The notes below the pieces were generated by a model. That model worked only from the letters and a program-made list of their open reading frames with translations. It ran no database searches and was not told where the DNA came from. Both the position numbers and the translations under genes were made by a program. A DNA stretch of 64,000 bases, from NCBI GenBank assembly GCA_028554755.1, contig JAPTOF010000002.1, forward strand, positions 11,395,001-11,459,000, read 5' to 3'. This DNA is from Cordia subcordata (taxonomy: Eukaryota > Streptophyta > Magnoliopsida > Boraginales > Cordiaceae). This document shows positions 11,097 to 23,691 of the stretch, piece after piece. The stretch's first letter is position 1. The number at the start of each line of letters is the position of its first letter.

Positions 11097-12833
11097 CTAA
11101 TGTTTAAAAACTGGTTTTTCATGTAGTGGCTTGGTAAAAATATCAGCAAGTTGGTGCAGAGAATCAACAAAATTAAGCACAACATCACCTTTTTGCACAT
11201 GATCATGAATGAAATGATGTCTTATTTCTATATGCTTGGTCCTAGACTGTTGAATTGGATTTTTAGTGAGATTAATTGCACTTGTGTTGTCACATATAAC
11301 TGGAACATGCTCAAATATAACGCCAAAGTCAAGCAAAGTTTGTTTCATCTAAAGAACTTGTGCAACACAATTTCCTACTGTTATATATTATGCTTCAACT
11401 GTTGAAAATGCTACACTATTTTGCTTTCTACTAAACCATGAAACAAAGCAATTACCAAGAAAATGACAAGTTCCACTAGTGCTTTTCCTATCGGTTTTAC
11501 ATCCAGCAAAGTCAGCATCGGGGTAACCTACTAGTTCAAAGTTTGTTCCCTTAGGATACCAAAGCCCTAGTTCTTGAGTTCCTTTAAGATATCTAAAAAT
11601 CCTTTTAATAGCAAGTAAATGATACTCCTTAGGACAAGATTGAAAGCAAGCACACAAGCATACAACAAACATAATATCGGGTCTAGAGGCGGTTAAGTAA
11701 AGTAGGCTTCCGATCATACCTCTATACCTCTTTTCATCCACCGACTTACCATTTTCATCTTTATCAAGCTTGGTGGAGTTGCTCATTGGAGTTCTAATCT
11801 TTTTTGCTCCATCAAATCCAAACTTTTTGAGTAGTTATTTTGTATACTTAGCTTGGTTAATGAAAATTCCTCCTTTAGTTTGTTTGATTTGAAGACCATG
11901 AAAGAATGTAAGTTCTCCAATCATGCTCATTTCAAATTCACTGTGCATACACTTAGAAAAATTCTCACAAAGAGACTCATTAGTGGCACCAAAAATAATA
12001 TCATCAATATCTATTTGTATAATAAGTATATCTTTACCATCATTCTTTACAAATAACGTTGAATCAAGTTTACCTCTTATAAAGCCTTTTTCAACCAAGA
12101 ATCCACTTAATCTCTCAAATCCCAGAGGTTGAGCCACATACACTTCTTTATCAATATAGCCATTTAAGAAAGCACTTTTCACATCCATTTGATACAATTT
12201 GAAGTTCATAAAGCATGCAAACGCAAGTAACATTCTGATTGACTCAAGTCTAGCAACAGGAGCAAAGGTTTCATCATAATCAATACCTTCTTCTTGCTTA
12301 TAACCTTGGGCAACTAATCTAGCCTTGTTTGTAGTTACTATGCCCAATTCATCTAACTTGTTTCTAAAGACCCATTTAGTTCCAATTATAGACTGATTTC
12401 TAGGCCTTTCAACAAGTTTCCATACATTGTTTCTTTCAAATTGATTGAGTTCTTCTTGCATGGCATTTATCCAACTATAATCAAGTAAGGCATCATGTAT
12501 ACTTTTAGGTTCAATTTGAGACAAGAAAGCAAGATGGTTACATACATTTCTTAAGGAGGATCTAGTTTCAATACCTTTGAAAGGTTCACCAATAATTCGG
12601 GAAGGGGGGTGATAACCAACAAATTTATAGGTTTTTGGCAAGATATCATGCTTATCATGTACCACATTTAGATCATCACATTGTTCATCTACATGCTCAT
12701 CTTGTTTATTGTCATGACATGCATCATTAGGTTCATTTCCTTTGTCTAGATCAAGATTACTTATATTCTTTTGAATAGTAACCGCATCAACATCATCACA
12801 TTTTGAATCAAAATTTCCTTCATCAAATTTCAC
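11097..12833 (-). pseudogene. Sirevirus pol, reverse transcriptase and RNase H part, inactive
   Basis: Copia-type RT is plain: [63 protein letters not shown] and [11 protein letters not shown] are family hallmarks. RNase H follows (RYRGMIGSLLYLTASRPDIM, DADFAGCKTDRKSTSGTCHF, CDNTSAI, HIEIRHHFIHD, LADIFTKPLH). Defects seen: the segment that normally holds the KALYGLKQAPRAWY block between QPLGFE and RLSGFL is missing, an in-frame deletion of roughly 20 to 25 residues. The catalytic YVDD region reads IDIDDIIFG, so the tyrosine is lost. Two premature stops fall between the 11388 and 11348 frames, and there is a frame break around 11790-11835. The enzyme cannot be functional. Confidence 0.88.
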
Positions 12834-12842
12834 ATTTATAGT

Positions 12843-14058
12843 TTATTCAACAACTATGGTTCTTTTATTGTACACCTTATATGCTTTACTAGATGAAGAA
12901 TATCCAAGAAATATGCCATCATTGGATTTTGCATCAAATTTGTCAAGATTGTCTTTTTCACTTAAGATAAAGCATGTATAACCAAAAGTTTTGAAATATG
13001 AGATGTTTGGTTTTCTTTCTTTCCAAAGTTCATATGGAGTTTTGTCAAGATCCTTTCGGATAATGCTATGATTAATTACATAACATGCAGTGTTTGTGGC
13101 CTCGGCCCAAAAGTAGCTAGGTAAATTATTTTCACAAAGTATAGTTCTTGCCATTTCTTGTAAGGAACGATTTTTTCTTTCAACGACACCATTTTGTTGT
13201 GGTGTTCTCGGTGCTAAAAAAGTACGAGGGATGCCATTTTCTTCACAAAAAGATTTCATAGTAAGGTTTGTAAACTCGGTATCTCTATCACTTCTTATGG
13301 TGGAAATCAAATATCCTTTTTCATTTTAACACGTTTATAAAATTTCATAAACTCATTTGGGGTGTCATTTTTGTGAGCTAGAAAAATTACCCAAGTAAAT
13401 CTAGAGAAATCATTAATAATCACATAAGCATACAATTTTCCACCCAAACTAGCAACCCTATTAGGTCCAAATAAATCCATATGTAAAGTTCTAAAGGTCT
13501 TGACATAGAAATCATATTCTTGCTTTTGAAAGATTCTGGAGTTTGTTTGCCAAGTTTACACGCACGACACACATTATTACTAATATATTTGACTTTAGGC
13601 AATCCTCTAACAAGATCAAGATTAGCAAGTTTATTTATGGAGTCCACATTGGCATGTCTTAGTCTTCTATGCCAAATCCACGTATTTTCATTTATAGCAC
13701 TTAAGCATTTTACATCTTGGTCATGCAAGTCAACAAAGTCAAAAGTGTACATATTATCATGCCTCATGCTAACAAATATGACATTGCCACATTTATCAAG
13801 TGTCTCACATGAAGAAACTTTAAAGTTAACAAATAATCCTTTATCACATAGTTGACTAATACTAAGCAAGTTGTGTTTCAAGCCATGTACGAGTAAGACA
13901 TTTTCAATACACAATTTAGATTTGTTTCCATCATCTCCAAGTCTGATGATTCTTCCTTTAGAGTTATCACTGAATGTGACAAATCCACCATTCTTTTCCT
14001 TGAGTGACAGAAACTTTGATTTGTCACCCGTTATGTGCCTTAAGCATCCGCTATCCAA
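12843..14058 (-). pseudogene. Sirevirus pol, protease and integrase part, inactive
   Basis: It begins with the aspartic protease motif DSGCLRHITGDKSKF, followed by the GAG-pre-integrase zinc region (WHRRLRHANVDSINKLAN, then CRACKLGKQ). The catalytic core has DRDTEF and TPQQNGVVERKNRSLQEMAR, giving the second aspartate and the glutamate of the D,D-35-E triad. The usual HTDLFGP that carries the first aspartate is degraded (LYIWIYLDLIGLL). The frame is lost between 13420 and 13310, and a TAA at about 12841-12843 separates it from reverse transcriptase. Downstream is the copia GKR-like C-terminus (DKTPYELWKERKPNISYFKT). Confidence 0.88.
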
Positions 14059-14177
14059 GAACCATTTTCTACTATTTTCAGAAGATGCAAGTCAAACCTA
14101 CAAAATTTGAATCAAGCATGACTTGGTACCCAAGACTTGTTGGGTCCTTGAACATTAGTTTTAGTTCCCTTAGAAAC

Positions 14178-15830
14178 CTACCTCAAATTATACCTTTTCT
14201 CACCATATTTTCTTATGAAACATTTATGTGAAGCATGTCCATTTTTATAACAATAGCTGCATGCAACTTTGGGAGCACTTGATGAAGATGCTTTAATAAA
14301 ATGCCTTTTGCAATGATCATTTCTCTTTTTGAGATTTTTTGTGTCTTTTGAAGAATAAGCCTTGGAAAAGCTTGGTGTATTTTCAAAAAACTTTGCGTAG
14401 GATTTTTGTTTTGAATAAGAATCAAATCCAATTCCAGCTTTATCAAAAATACACCGTTGTTGTCCAAGCAAAGCCTCTAAGTTTTTGGTTCCATTTATAA
14501 ATTTTGAAACCACATTTTTCAAATCATTGCCTTTTGCTTTCAAGTCCTTATTTTCCTTTTGTAAATCAATGTTTGTTTTTCTCTTTTTCAAATTCTTTTT
14601 CAAGTCCTCATTTTTAATGCAGACATCATGCAATTTATTTTCAAGATATATAGCATATTTCTTGTGCTCCTTATTTTTGTTAACTACCTTTTTGAATTCT
14701 ATAAGCATTTCATTGTACATTTCTTCTAGTTCGTTATAAGTTCTATTTTCATCACAAGACGCATATTTTGGACTTACCTTATCTTCTTCTTTTGCCATGA
14801 GACATATGTGGGCTACCTCTTCTGCAACTGAGTCTTCTTCTTCATTACTTGACTCTGAGTCGCTCCAAGTGGCCTTCAATGCTTTCTTTTTGAATTTCTT
14901 TTCATCCTTCCTTCTAAGTGGACACTTAGCTTTGACATGTCTAGGTTTCTTGCATTTAAAACAAATTATTCTTGACTAGTCTCATCTTTACTTACCTCTC
15001 TTCTTTGTCTCTTCTTTGGATTGAACTTTTGCTTCCTCATGAATCTCTTGAATTTGGATAACATAGCCATTTCATCGTCATCATCATCTTCACTCTCACT
15101 TTCACTTGTTGACTCTTCTTGTAGTGTGGCCTTGAGAGCAATGTTTTTGTTGACCTTCGGTTGTCTTTCTAGCTCCTTGAGCTCCAATTCATGCATCATG
15201 AGTGATCCAACAAGTTCACTCAATTGTAAAGTGTTGAGATCTTTAGACTCCCTGATGGCTGTTGTCTTTGGTAGCCAAGCCATTGGTAAGCTTCTCAAGA
15301 GCTTCCTCATGAGTTCATCATTTTCATAATTCTTGCCAAGAGACTTTAGAGAGTTAGCAATTTCAATAAACCTTGAAACATTTGTTTAATATTTTTATCA
15401 GGAAACATAGAGAACATTTCATATTTATGTACAAGCATGCTAATCTTAGTCGCTTTAACTTGATTTGTGCCCTCATGAGTGACCTCTAATTGATCCCATA
15501 TTTCCTTTGCTATGATGCACCGTATAATTTTGTTGAATTCAGAAGGATCTAAAGCAAGGTAAAGATAGTGAATGGCATTAGCATTTGGTTCAACAAGTTT
15601 TATATCATCTTTATCCCATTCTGGTTTAGGAACTTTTATACCATTGACCTCATTAGATGGAATACTAGGTCCATTTACTATGATTTTCCATGCAACATAA
15701 TCATTGGCTTGCAAAAATATTTTCATTCTAACTTTCCGAAATACAATTTGTTTGTACCATCGAAGTATAGAACCCTAGTGGTAGAGAGACCTTCCTGAAT
15801 TCTATGTGCCACGATCTTTAGCTCTAGACG
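14178..15830 (-). pseudogene. Sirevirus gag, broken in several places
   Basis: Pieces in order: a UBN2-type gag core (NDYVAWKIIVNGP; LEVTHEGTNQVKATKISMLV; LNTLQLSELVGSLMMHELEL), an acidic-basic linker (SESEDDDDDEMAMLSKFKR), a CCHC knuckle in another frame near 14905-14965 (CFKCKKPRHVKAKC), the ATWSDSESSNEEEDS segment, a lysine-rich coiled region, and a second CCHC knuckle (CSYCYKNGHASHKC) near 14220-14290. The double knuckle and acidic block are usual for Sirevirus gag. Frame breaks lie near 15735, 15320-15346 and 14966. No ATG is visible at the expected start upstream of 15780. Confidence 0.82.
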
Positions 15831-15876
15831 GTTAAGTCAAATCACACAATAATGCAAATAATGTGTAGAGCACTCG

Positions 15877-15888
15877 GCTCTGATGCCA
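15877..15888 (-). other. Primer binding site of the Sirevirus element
   Basis: On the minus strand this reads TGGCATCAGAGC, one base off the TGGTATCAGAGC complementary to the 3' end of initiator methionine tRNA. It lies two bases inside the 5' LTR, as expected for copia elements. Confidence 0.85.
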
Positions 15889-15890
15889 CG

Positions 15891-17487
15891 TGTTGCCCAG
15901 AAAATGAATCCAAGAAGGGGGTGAATTGGATTATTAGCACAATTAACAAATTAAAAATCTTAACAATAATCTCAACCAAAATCGCATGCAACAATCAAGA
16001 TAAATACTTGAAAGTTAAAGAGAGTAGAGTCAAGAATATTAAACACAGCGATTTAGAGTGGTTCGAACTCTCGAGGGCCTAGTCCACTACCTAAGGTCTC
16101 CCCTTAGGGTTTCGGAAACTCTACTAGTGAATCGGCTTCTTGCTTAGTATGTTACAGAAGCGTAAAACAACAATCACAACCCTTGCTTCTCTACAAGGAC
16201 CACAAGTATAACCCTATACTGGAGAATTTCAACCCTTCACTCTTGAGATTGGTTCCTCACACCTATGCTACCCAAGAGTAAAGAAATTCTCTCCCAATAT
16301 GATAGTAAAGTGTTTGATATATAATGAACTTCTTATGAGCAAGAATACAAAGGTATTTAAACCTTCCTATATTGCTCTAAGTAGATAAGCAATTTATGAA
16401 GCTCAAGAGAAAACTTGTTCTTAAATGCCAATGATATGCAATCAATGAAGGTTGCAATTAATAGAGCAAGATTGCAATAGATGAAGCAAATTAAATGGAA
16501 GAGAGCTATGTGATATGTTTTTGAACAAGTTATGTTTGAGTTGGGAGGGATAGGATATATTTATAAGCCAAAAAAGCAAGTCTCCCAACGGTTAATTTTT
16601 TAAAACAACACAGAGGACTACCGGAGCACACTACCGGTCGACCCCCTAGGTGTTCCGGTAGTTCCAGAGGCCAAATGGCCTTACCGGAACACTTTACCGG
16701 TTGACCGGTAAGCTCTTCCGGTAGAGTAACAAAACCTTCTGTTAATACCAGCTGAGTAAGCCGGTAGGAGCAGAAAAAGATTGAAAAAGCTACTTCACTT
16801 TTTACCAAAAAGTTGCTCACATCTAATCAACAGTAAGTGACATTTTTCTACAGAAATTTTTACAGCTCAAGACAACCACTGTGCATATAAGATCAAGTCA
16901 ATAATAAATGCTAATACCAACTTATTTTCTAAACAATAAATGCAAGATTGAAATCAAGATTTTCTGAGGAAAAAAAGAAGCTTTTTGCATGCAAGGCTAT
17001 TATCCAATGTGTAATAATGCTATACACAAAATAGTATCTTTTACTACAAAGTTATGCTGGTATTTACATATATATAAGCATATAGATTTATTAAAATACC
17101 AACTATTAATGCAATAGAGATTCAAAACATGTAGCTGCATAGTGCAAACTATGGATTTTAAAACTTGACTTTTCTACAGGAAAAGTTTTTTAAGGCAATG
17201 TAGGTGGGTATTTAAAAGATCAAGCTATATGCATGCAATGTTCTAAGTTTTTGAGCTTCGTAGATAGTTGCTTATGTACTAAGATCAACTAGACAAGATC
17301 TAAAGAACAAAAACTAATTCTTCAAGAAATCTTTATAAAGAAATCTTCATAATCTCCATGCTCCATGCATCATTTCCTTTGCTCAAGGGCCTTTATCTAG
17401 CTTAAACTTCAAGATATTTAATGGTAGCAAATTTTCAAAGAGCAATTATGGCATCATCAAAATAAAATAAAACCAATAAGTTCAACA
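15891..17487 (-). repeat. 5' LTR of the Sirevirus element
   Basis: 1597-bp partner of the LTR at 7383-8996, with the same ends. It has lost about 23 bases in the third palindromic module (near 16745), consistent with independent decay after insertion. Confidence 0.9.
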
Positions 17488-17859
17488 AATTTAGATATAA
17501 AAAATTTTACGGTTAAAGATAATCAACTTTTTAATGGCAAGGGGGTTCTATGCACCTTTGATGGACTATAGGAGAGTTATAAGCGACTTTCTAGACTATA
17601 GCGCGAGCATGCCGAGGAGAGGGGGTTTGATGCGCTTTAGATGGATTAGAGGGGGGTTTCATGCATTTTACCATTAAATTTATCTAGAAGTATAAACTGC
17701 ATGGTGTAACAGCATTTTTCATAATTCACAGCCTTTGCTCGTGTTTTGCCCTCTGCAAAGATCTTTTTCTCTTTTTTTTCCCCTTTTAAAAGAGGATTAC
17801 AAGTAGTTTTTTATTTTTTTGAGCTAGAATATTCTCAAACCATATTGGATTAAAACTAA

Positions 17860-18656
17860 CCACGCCTGGTAAAATTAGCTGTTAGAGTAGCTGATAGCTG
17901 TTTAAGTAGTAGATAGTGGTTTGAGTAACTGATAGCTGTTGTATTTTAGCTGTTAGCGGATAGCTATTTGATTAGCTGATTGAATCATATGTGTTCGATA
18001 AAATTAGCTGTTTAATTAGTTGATGAATGTAAAATGACATAAAAAGACATTGGTATTATGTTATTATGTTAATATTTTATGATAAATATAATTATTATTA
18101 CTACTATTGAAATGAAATAATTTATTTCATAATTAGATATATGTTTTTTGTAATAACATTTGATTATTAAAGTATAATAAAATTACTTTTGATCAATAAA
18201 TTTTATTAATATTACAATAAATGTTATTATTGTATAAATATTTTTTAATTGATCAAAGATTTATTTTGTCAAGAAAAATAATAAATGGATGAATATGACT
18301 TACACTTTTTTAGTATATTTTGATATAGATAGGATTTAAAATTACTTTTTTATGTTATTTTAGAATTATACTTGTGAAAGAAAATATAAAAACGTAGAAA
18401 GATATTGTATAGTAGGTAGAATTGCCAAAAAATAATGAAGAGGAGGTAAAATTGCCAAAAAAAAAAAAATGAAACACTATCCACTACCTGAAACGTTAAA
18501 GTTATTAACGTTTCAGAAACATTACTTCAAACACTATTTCAACCAAAAATACTACTTAAAACACTACTTTACCGAACAACAAAAATAGGAGAAGATAGTG
18601 ATTTGACCAAGTCAAAATATTAAACACTAATTGAAACACTATCGCCAAACAGTGCC
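17860..18656. mobile_element. Probable MITE with repeated AGCTGATAGCTGTT-like subterminal words
   Basis: About 797 bp between matching TAA trinucleotides (17857-17859 and 18657-18659). The left end holds repeated tagctgttag and gatagctgtt words; the right end holds repeated aaacactac words. Terminal inverted similarity is weak (cacgcctgg against cagtgcc inverse). Subterminal repeats of this style are common in non-autonomous DNA elements. The boundaries are uncertain. Confidence 0.45.
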
Positions 18657-19203
18657 TAAAAACATGTAAAAAAAAAGCCATCTCAATAAATTTATTTCTC
18701 GAATTGAACTTGTATTCTCCTTTTTACCTCACACCACCTCAACTAACAATAATAGTAATTTCCCCCCACTTACTCTCATTAATAATTCAACCACGAGACA
18801 TGTAAATCTCAAGTGAGGACAGCTGCTGCTGGTTACACCCTATTGTCAAAGATCTTTTTGTGCGATACTCAGAAATATCGAGTTTTTGGAAGACAAAAGC
18901 TTCCACGCCAGGCCCTGTTCCCTCTTTTCCCCATTGCTTTGCTGACCATTACCACCAACGATCAGAGGTCGATGCAACTTTGATGCATCTGCGGATATCC
19001 CATATCTTTTACCATCTTTTCGCCTTTGTTTTTACTAGGACAGTCAGAAAGCATCAACTTTCGAACCGTGTTTTCCATTTCTTCCCCGTCTTTATCTTTT
19101 TACGTCACACCACTCATACTATTTTTTTTCCGCCCAAACATGACCAAAACTTTTTAGTCAGGTATTTATATCAAGTATTTGCAGATATAATATGTAAGGT
19201 GTA

Positions 19204-19362
19204 CTGTTGAATAAATAGTTATAAGGTATTAAACAAATAATTATGAGATATTAAATAAATAGTTACTGAATAAATAGTTATAAGGTATTAGACAAATAAT
19301 TATTATATAAATAATTATAAAGTACTAAAAAAATAATTATGAGGTACTAAATAAATAAACAG
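19204..19362 (+). repeat. Degenerate short tandem repeat, AAATAATTATGAGGTATTAAAT type
   Basis: Roughly six imperfect units of about 22 to 28 bases built from words such as aataaatagttataaggtatt and aaataattatgaggtact. No coding content. Confidence 0.65.
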
Positions 19363-19792
19363 GTAAACCTTGATACAAGATATGATTTGCGCCGTTTTAG
19401 AGCATTTGCCGTAACTTTCCATTGTTTAAATTTCTGTAAATATCTCAGTCCACCTGAAGTGTTGTTAGAAAATGATTAAACGGTAAGAAACTAATACAAA
19501 TAGTGGTCACTGTCTCATATGACACAGTTAAGATATATTGTTGCATAAATGACACTTACGATCCTTTGTCTTTATCCATCCTGATATTTAGGCTTGTTAC
19601 CGTTGGGACGCAATACTTTTTTATCTTTTATTTTTTTGGCTTTGTTTACACTAAACTCGAAATCATCCAAAACAATATAGGGGATTAGCAGTGATATATA
19701 TGGAGATAACTATTCTCCACCACTTGACACATGTCTAATTCCTTATTTTTTTGGACAGTGTTGCAGGATGGAGTCAAAAAAAAATTTTTATC

Positions 19793-20249
19793 AGTATCAA
19801 TATAAAAATAATTCAAATTTCAAAAGTCTGAATATTTTTTCAAAATATTAATGTTACAATTAACCTCTGCAGACGTCTCATATTTTGAAAACGTTAAATT
19901 ATCACTTCATTTTTAATGTTATAAATACATGGCTTTCAATGAAAAGGGTGGAAAGTAACTCACGGGGTCATGGAATATTTTAGTAGGTCAAAATTATTTT
20001 TTAAACATAATATAATATAATATAATATAATATATTAGTATCAATAAAAAAATAATTCAAATTTCAAAAGTTTGAATATCTTTTCAAAATATTAATGCTG
20101 CAATTAACCTCTGCAGACGTCTTATATTTTGAAAATGTTAAATTATCACTTCATTTTTAATGTTATAAATATATGGCTTTCAATAAAAAGGGTGGAAAGT
20201 AACTCATGGGGTCATGGAATATTTTACTGGGTCAAAATTATTTTTTTAA

Positions 20250-20253
<4 letters not shown>
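19793..20253 (+). repeat. Two-copy direct repeat, 244-bp period, each followed by an AT-rich microsatellite
   Basis: Units 19793-20009 and 20037-20253 match over nearly all of about 217 bases (shared words cctctgcagacgtct, aaaagggtggaaagtaactc, ggggtcatggaat). The first is followed by (ataat)n at 20006-20034 and the second by (at)n at 20255-20288. This looks like a tandem duplication including the microsatellite seed, followed by independent expansion. Confidence 0.85.
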
Positions 20254-20291
<38 letters not shown>

Positions 20292-20713
20292 GCTTTTGAA
20301 AACAAAACTAAGTGGTGTCAAAATGACAGCACTATAAACACTGTCCAATTGTCACTTTGTGTTGAGTTTGAGGATTAACGATGCTGCAAATTAAGATAAA
20401 AGACATCAAAGGATGGTTATGTCCAATTTTAAAAATAAAAAACTTAATTAAATGCTAAAATAAGTAAAGATAAGAGACTATATATATCATTTACCCTATA
20501 TTGTTAAAGATGTAATTGTATAACAAGCTTATATTTCTTTCTTTTGACAAAAAAAAAAAACAGAAAAAAAAAGTTCCACTTTGACTTGTTGCAAAATGAC
20601 TATCCAAAACCCCCTTATACTATGGCACGGTTGCTTATAGTCTACAGCCAATATCAACTCTCTCTATGTCAGCTAATTTTATCAGTGAAATTAAACTCAA
20701 ATCACCAATACTG

Positions 20714-21228
20714 AATCCCTCTTGCTTTTCTTCGTGTTCTCCAGTTTTCTCTCTTTTCTTCTTCTTTTTTTTTTTTCTTTCCTTTTTTTCTTTTTTGGCT
20801 TTTATCCAATAAATGGTGAAGCAATGGAGATGGATATAGACCTATCTGCAGCTCCCAATAGTCTATGATGTCGACAACCAGAGACTACAGTGATTGGCAT
20901 ACTCGGTACTTGAAGAAAGCTTGGGCCTATATATTATCATGTCAAATAGAATTCCATTTTTGCTAGTTATAATGGCTGTGTTTTCCATGCTCATTAATAG
21001 TAATTCCATTTGCCACAACATTTGAAAAAAAAAAAAAAATTTACGGCTGAAACCAGAAATGAGAATTCTCTTTCATATCCATCCCTTTGAATAACTTCCT
21101 ATACTTTCACATATCCTTTGTGAATATTAGGTTGTTGGCACGATATATCTATGTATATTAATTTTTTTTTTTTTGTTTAGTTGTATAATAAGTAATACCA
21201 TTGCAGCAAAATCTCTACCAAAAAGTGT
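20714..21228 (+). repeat. Diverged direct duplication, copy 1
   Basis: Shares ordered similarity with 23692-24148: a pyrimidine-rich stretch, then ggtgaagcaatggagatgg, gacctatctgcagctcccaa, a gtgattggcata word, ccatttgccacaa, and accattgcagcaaaatctctac. Neither copy encodes a recognisable product. The duplicated unit could be a fragment of a gene or an unknown element. Confidence 0.6.
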
Positions 21229-22490
21229 ATATCATATGTTCCAACAGAACTCCTTTAGGTATGGCCCAGTATTAAGAGTAGAAAGAGAACATTGCTCACA
21301 ATTCAAGTTCTATCTCCTATCTTAGTTTAAAAGCTTTTGTTAAATTAGTACATGTATCGGAAAGATACTCCTGCACCCAGCCGAGGACACTAGTTTAGTT
21401 GGTTGTCGTATTACGTAGAAATTTCAATAATAGAACTTTCCAATTAGGTTTTCTTACCATAAAAATATACCCAAAAAAACACACAAAAAATGAGAAAGAA
21501 AAGAAAAGAGTTAAACCCTAATAAAGGTTTGTTCCTAGACAATAACCTCTGTATGTAGTCAATTGAATTAAGGCAACATAGACAGCTCCAACAAGTTGTT
21601 AACCATCCTTTTCGGGAAAAGAAAAAGATCACAATTCTCCCTTCCCTAGACTTTTTTTTGTGGGTCAACGTTCCCTAGAGTTCAATCATAACTATTTAAT
21701 AATCATCTTGACATTGTAAATGACCCTTTTGGTCCTAATTATAAACTATGACTAATGATTTTGGACCCAAAAGACAATAACAAATTAGTATTTGTAAAAG
21801 AAAAATGAAGAAAAAAAAAAATCAATTTGCACATGAAGTTGAACTTCTCTTGTTCACAGCGAATTTAACATAATCCTATATTTGCGTGGTCCAATGGTTG
21901 TCAGTATCTTATGTATGACTTTTAAAGTTTGTTAAAGACTAGAAGATTTGTATAATAATGCACGCTTAGATTTTTCTGAAGATTTGTATGATTTTGAGGT
22001 GAGCATTGGAGAAAATAAAACGATAAGATAATGAATTAATAGCGGTAAATACGTAATTTGATTAGATTGTAGTTTGTTGTGATTGATTCAATTTTGTTAT
22101 CTAATACTTTACAATAGATTTCTATACGTAAAAGGCTTTGTTTATCCTAACTACAAGATTTTAATTGTAAATCTCTTAATTGTAGAGACTTGGATAAAAG
22201 TGTTATTAAATAAAAATTGTTAATTATTTTTTTTATTTTTAGGGTAAATATTAATCTTTAAAATATGAAATAGTATTTTTTGAAGAAAAACAAAGAAAAT
22301 AATTTTCAGTATGATGTAAAAGTAGCTTCTCAGAAGACTTTCCAGAAGACTCTAACATGGAGCTTGTAGTTTTTTTTTAACTCTTTCTAATTTTGGATTT
22401 TATATAAAAACTTCACCAAAAATGGCCAACACTGTTTAACTTCAGTTTTGAAACTCAACGAAAGTATTTCTAGACATCTAAAAACACTAA

Positions 22491-23270
22491 GGGTTCGTTT
22501 GGTATGATGGAATGGTTTGGAAAAGAATAGTCATTTAAGGGAGAATGGAATTCAAGGCAGAATATTTACGGAATACTTTTTTTTTTTTTTTGCGTTTGGT
22601 TAAAGTTATTAAAAAAGCTAGAATGGAATGTTTATTTTATTTCATATGTAAGATAAAATTATTTTAATAAGTTAGAAATGAATGAAAATCAATTCCATAA
22701 ACAAAAATATACTTATTTTTTTACTTGGCATAGATTTAAGTTCATGCATAACAACTAATTTTATACAATACTAATATAAACTAAAATACTCTTACCAATC
22801 TTTTAATCAGAAATAAAATATAACATTACTTATTCTATCATTTTTTAGGATGATATTTCAATTTATTTACTTTTTTAACATAATTAAAAGAGAAAAATTA
22901 ACCATCTAAAAATAATACATACGTTTTCCAACTAAATTAGAGTAAAAAATAGAATAGACATGTTTATTTTTAATTTTTCAAACTTTTATTTTTTATTTTT
23001 AAAATTTTAAAATTTTAAATTTTTATTTTTTTGACTTTTCAAAATTTTGGAATCTTTTATTTTTAAATAACAGTTGCAAACTTGATCAATAATAGATTAT
23101 TTTTTAAATTTAACTGTATTTTTTATTGATTCCCACCTAAATTGAAATACTCATTCTTTGAGTTTGGCCAAAGAATAAGTTTTCCAACTTTAATAATCCT
23201 ACCAAACACAGAAAAAGAAATTAAAAACTGAAATAACTATTCCTTTCCGAGCCATAAACCAAACATAACC
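22491..23270. mobile_element. Tourist-like MITE (780 bp)
   Basis: It begins gggttcgtttggtatgatgg and ends ccataaaccaaacataacc, imperfect terminal inverted repeats. TAA trinucleotides flank it (22488-22490 and 23271-23273), the target duplication of PIF/Harbinger elements. The interior is AT-rich with no ORF. Confidence 0.7.
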
Positions 23271-23691
23271 TAAAGGTTCTTTTTATAGTTATGCTCAAGC
23301 TATATAATACTATATCTACTAGATAACCCTATCAATGCAGTGTGCAAGATACTTGTACACATGCTAGCTAGATTTTTCTAACTTTAAGTGACTCTTAATT
23401 AATTACCTTATTAAATCATTTTGTATATTAGTATATTTATTTTATTATATTACTATTCTTCTTCACGTATAAACATGATTTATTTTGAATCTTGTACGTG
23501 AGTAATGTAATATTTTAAATGGGGCAATGGAGAAACTTGAATCCATGAAATATTATATTTTTTTCACCCCCACCCCCAGATCTAATCCCCTGTCTTCTAT
23601 GAAATTTTAGACTCAGAATTTCACTTTTAGGAGAAGTAGTCTCTATCACCTGAGTTATCTTTCATTTCATAAGAATATTATATTGTTTCCT

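Larger units (their letters stand above)
7383..17487 (-). mobile_element. Full-length Sirevirus-type Ty1/copia retrotransposon (non-autonomous by decay)
   Basis: 10.1-kb element on the minus strand. LTRs are 7383-8996 and 15891-17487, beginning TGTTG and ending CAACA. Perfect 5-bp target duplications AATTT lie at 7378-7382 and 17488-17492. In transcription order it carries 5' LTR, primer binding site, gag, protease, integrase, reverse transcriptase, RNase H, an envelope-like ORF, a polypurine tract and 3' LTR. The long LTRs, domain order, two CCHC knuckles in gag and an extra ORF after pol are typical of the Sirevirus (SIRE/Maximus) lineage. By eye the first 400 bases of the LTRs differ at about 6 percent. 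Frame breaks are present in gag, pol and the extra ORF, so it cannot encode its own movement. Confidence 0.93.
7153..17673. mobile_element. MULE-type MITE split by the Sirevirus insertion
   Basis: The left part (7153-7382) begins gggtaaaatgca. The right part (17493-17673) ends tgcattttacca, the inverse complement. Inverted similarity runs well inward: caaaggtgcata near 7248 matches tatgcacctttg near 17550, and attatctttaac near 7282 matches gttaaagataat near 17512. Perfect 9-bp direct repeats TTAAATTTA flank the whole structure (7144-7152 and 17674-17682), the target duplication size of Mutator-like elements. Without the inserted retrotransposon the element would be about 411 bp, with no coding potential. 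Confidence 0.85.
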
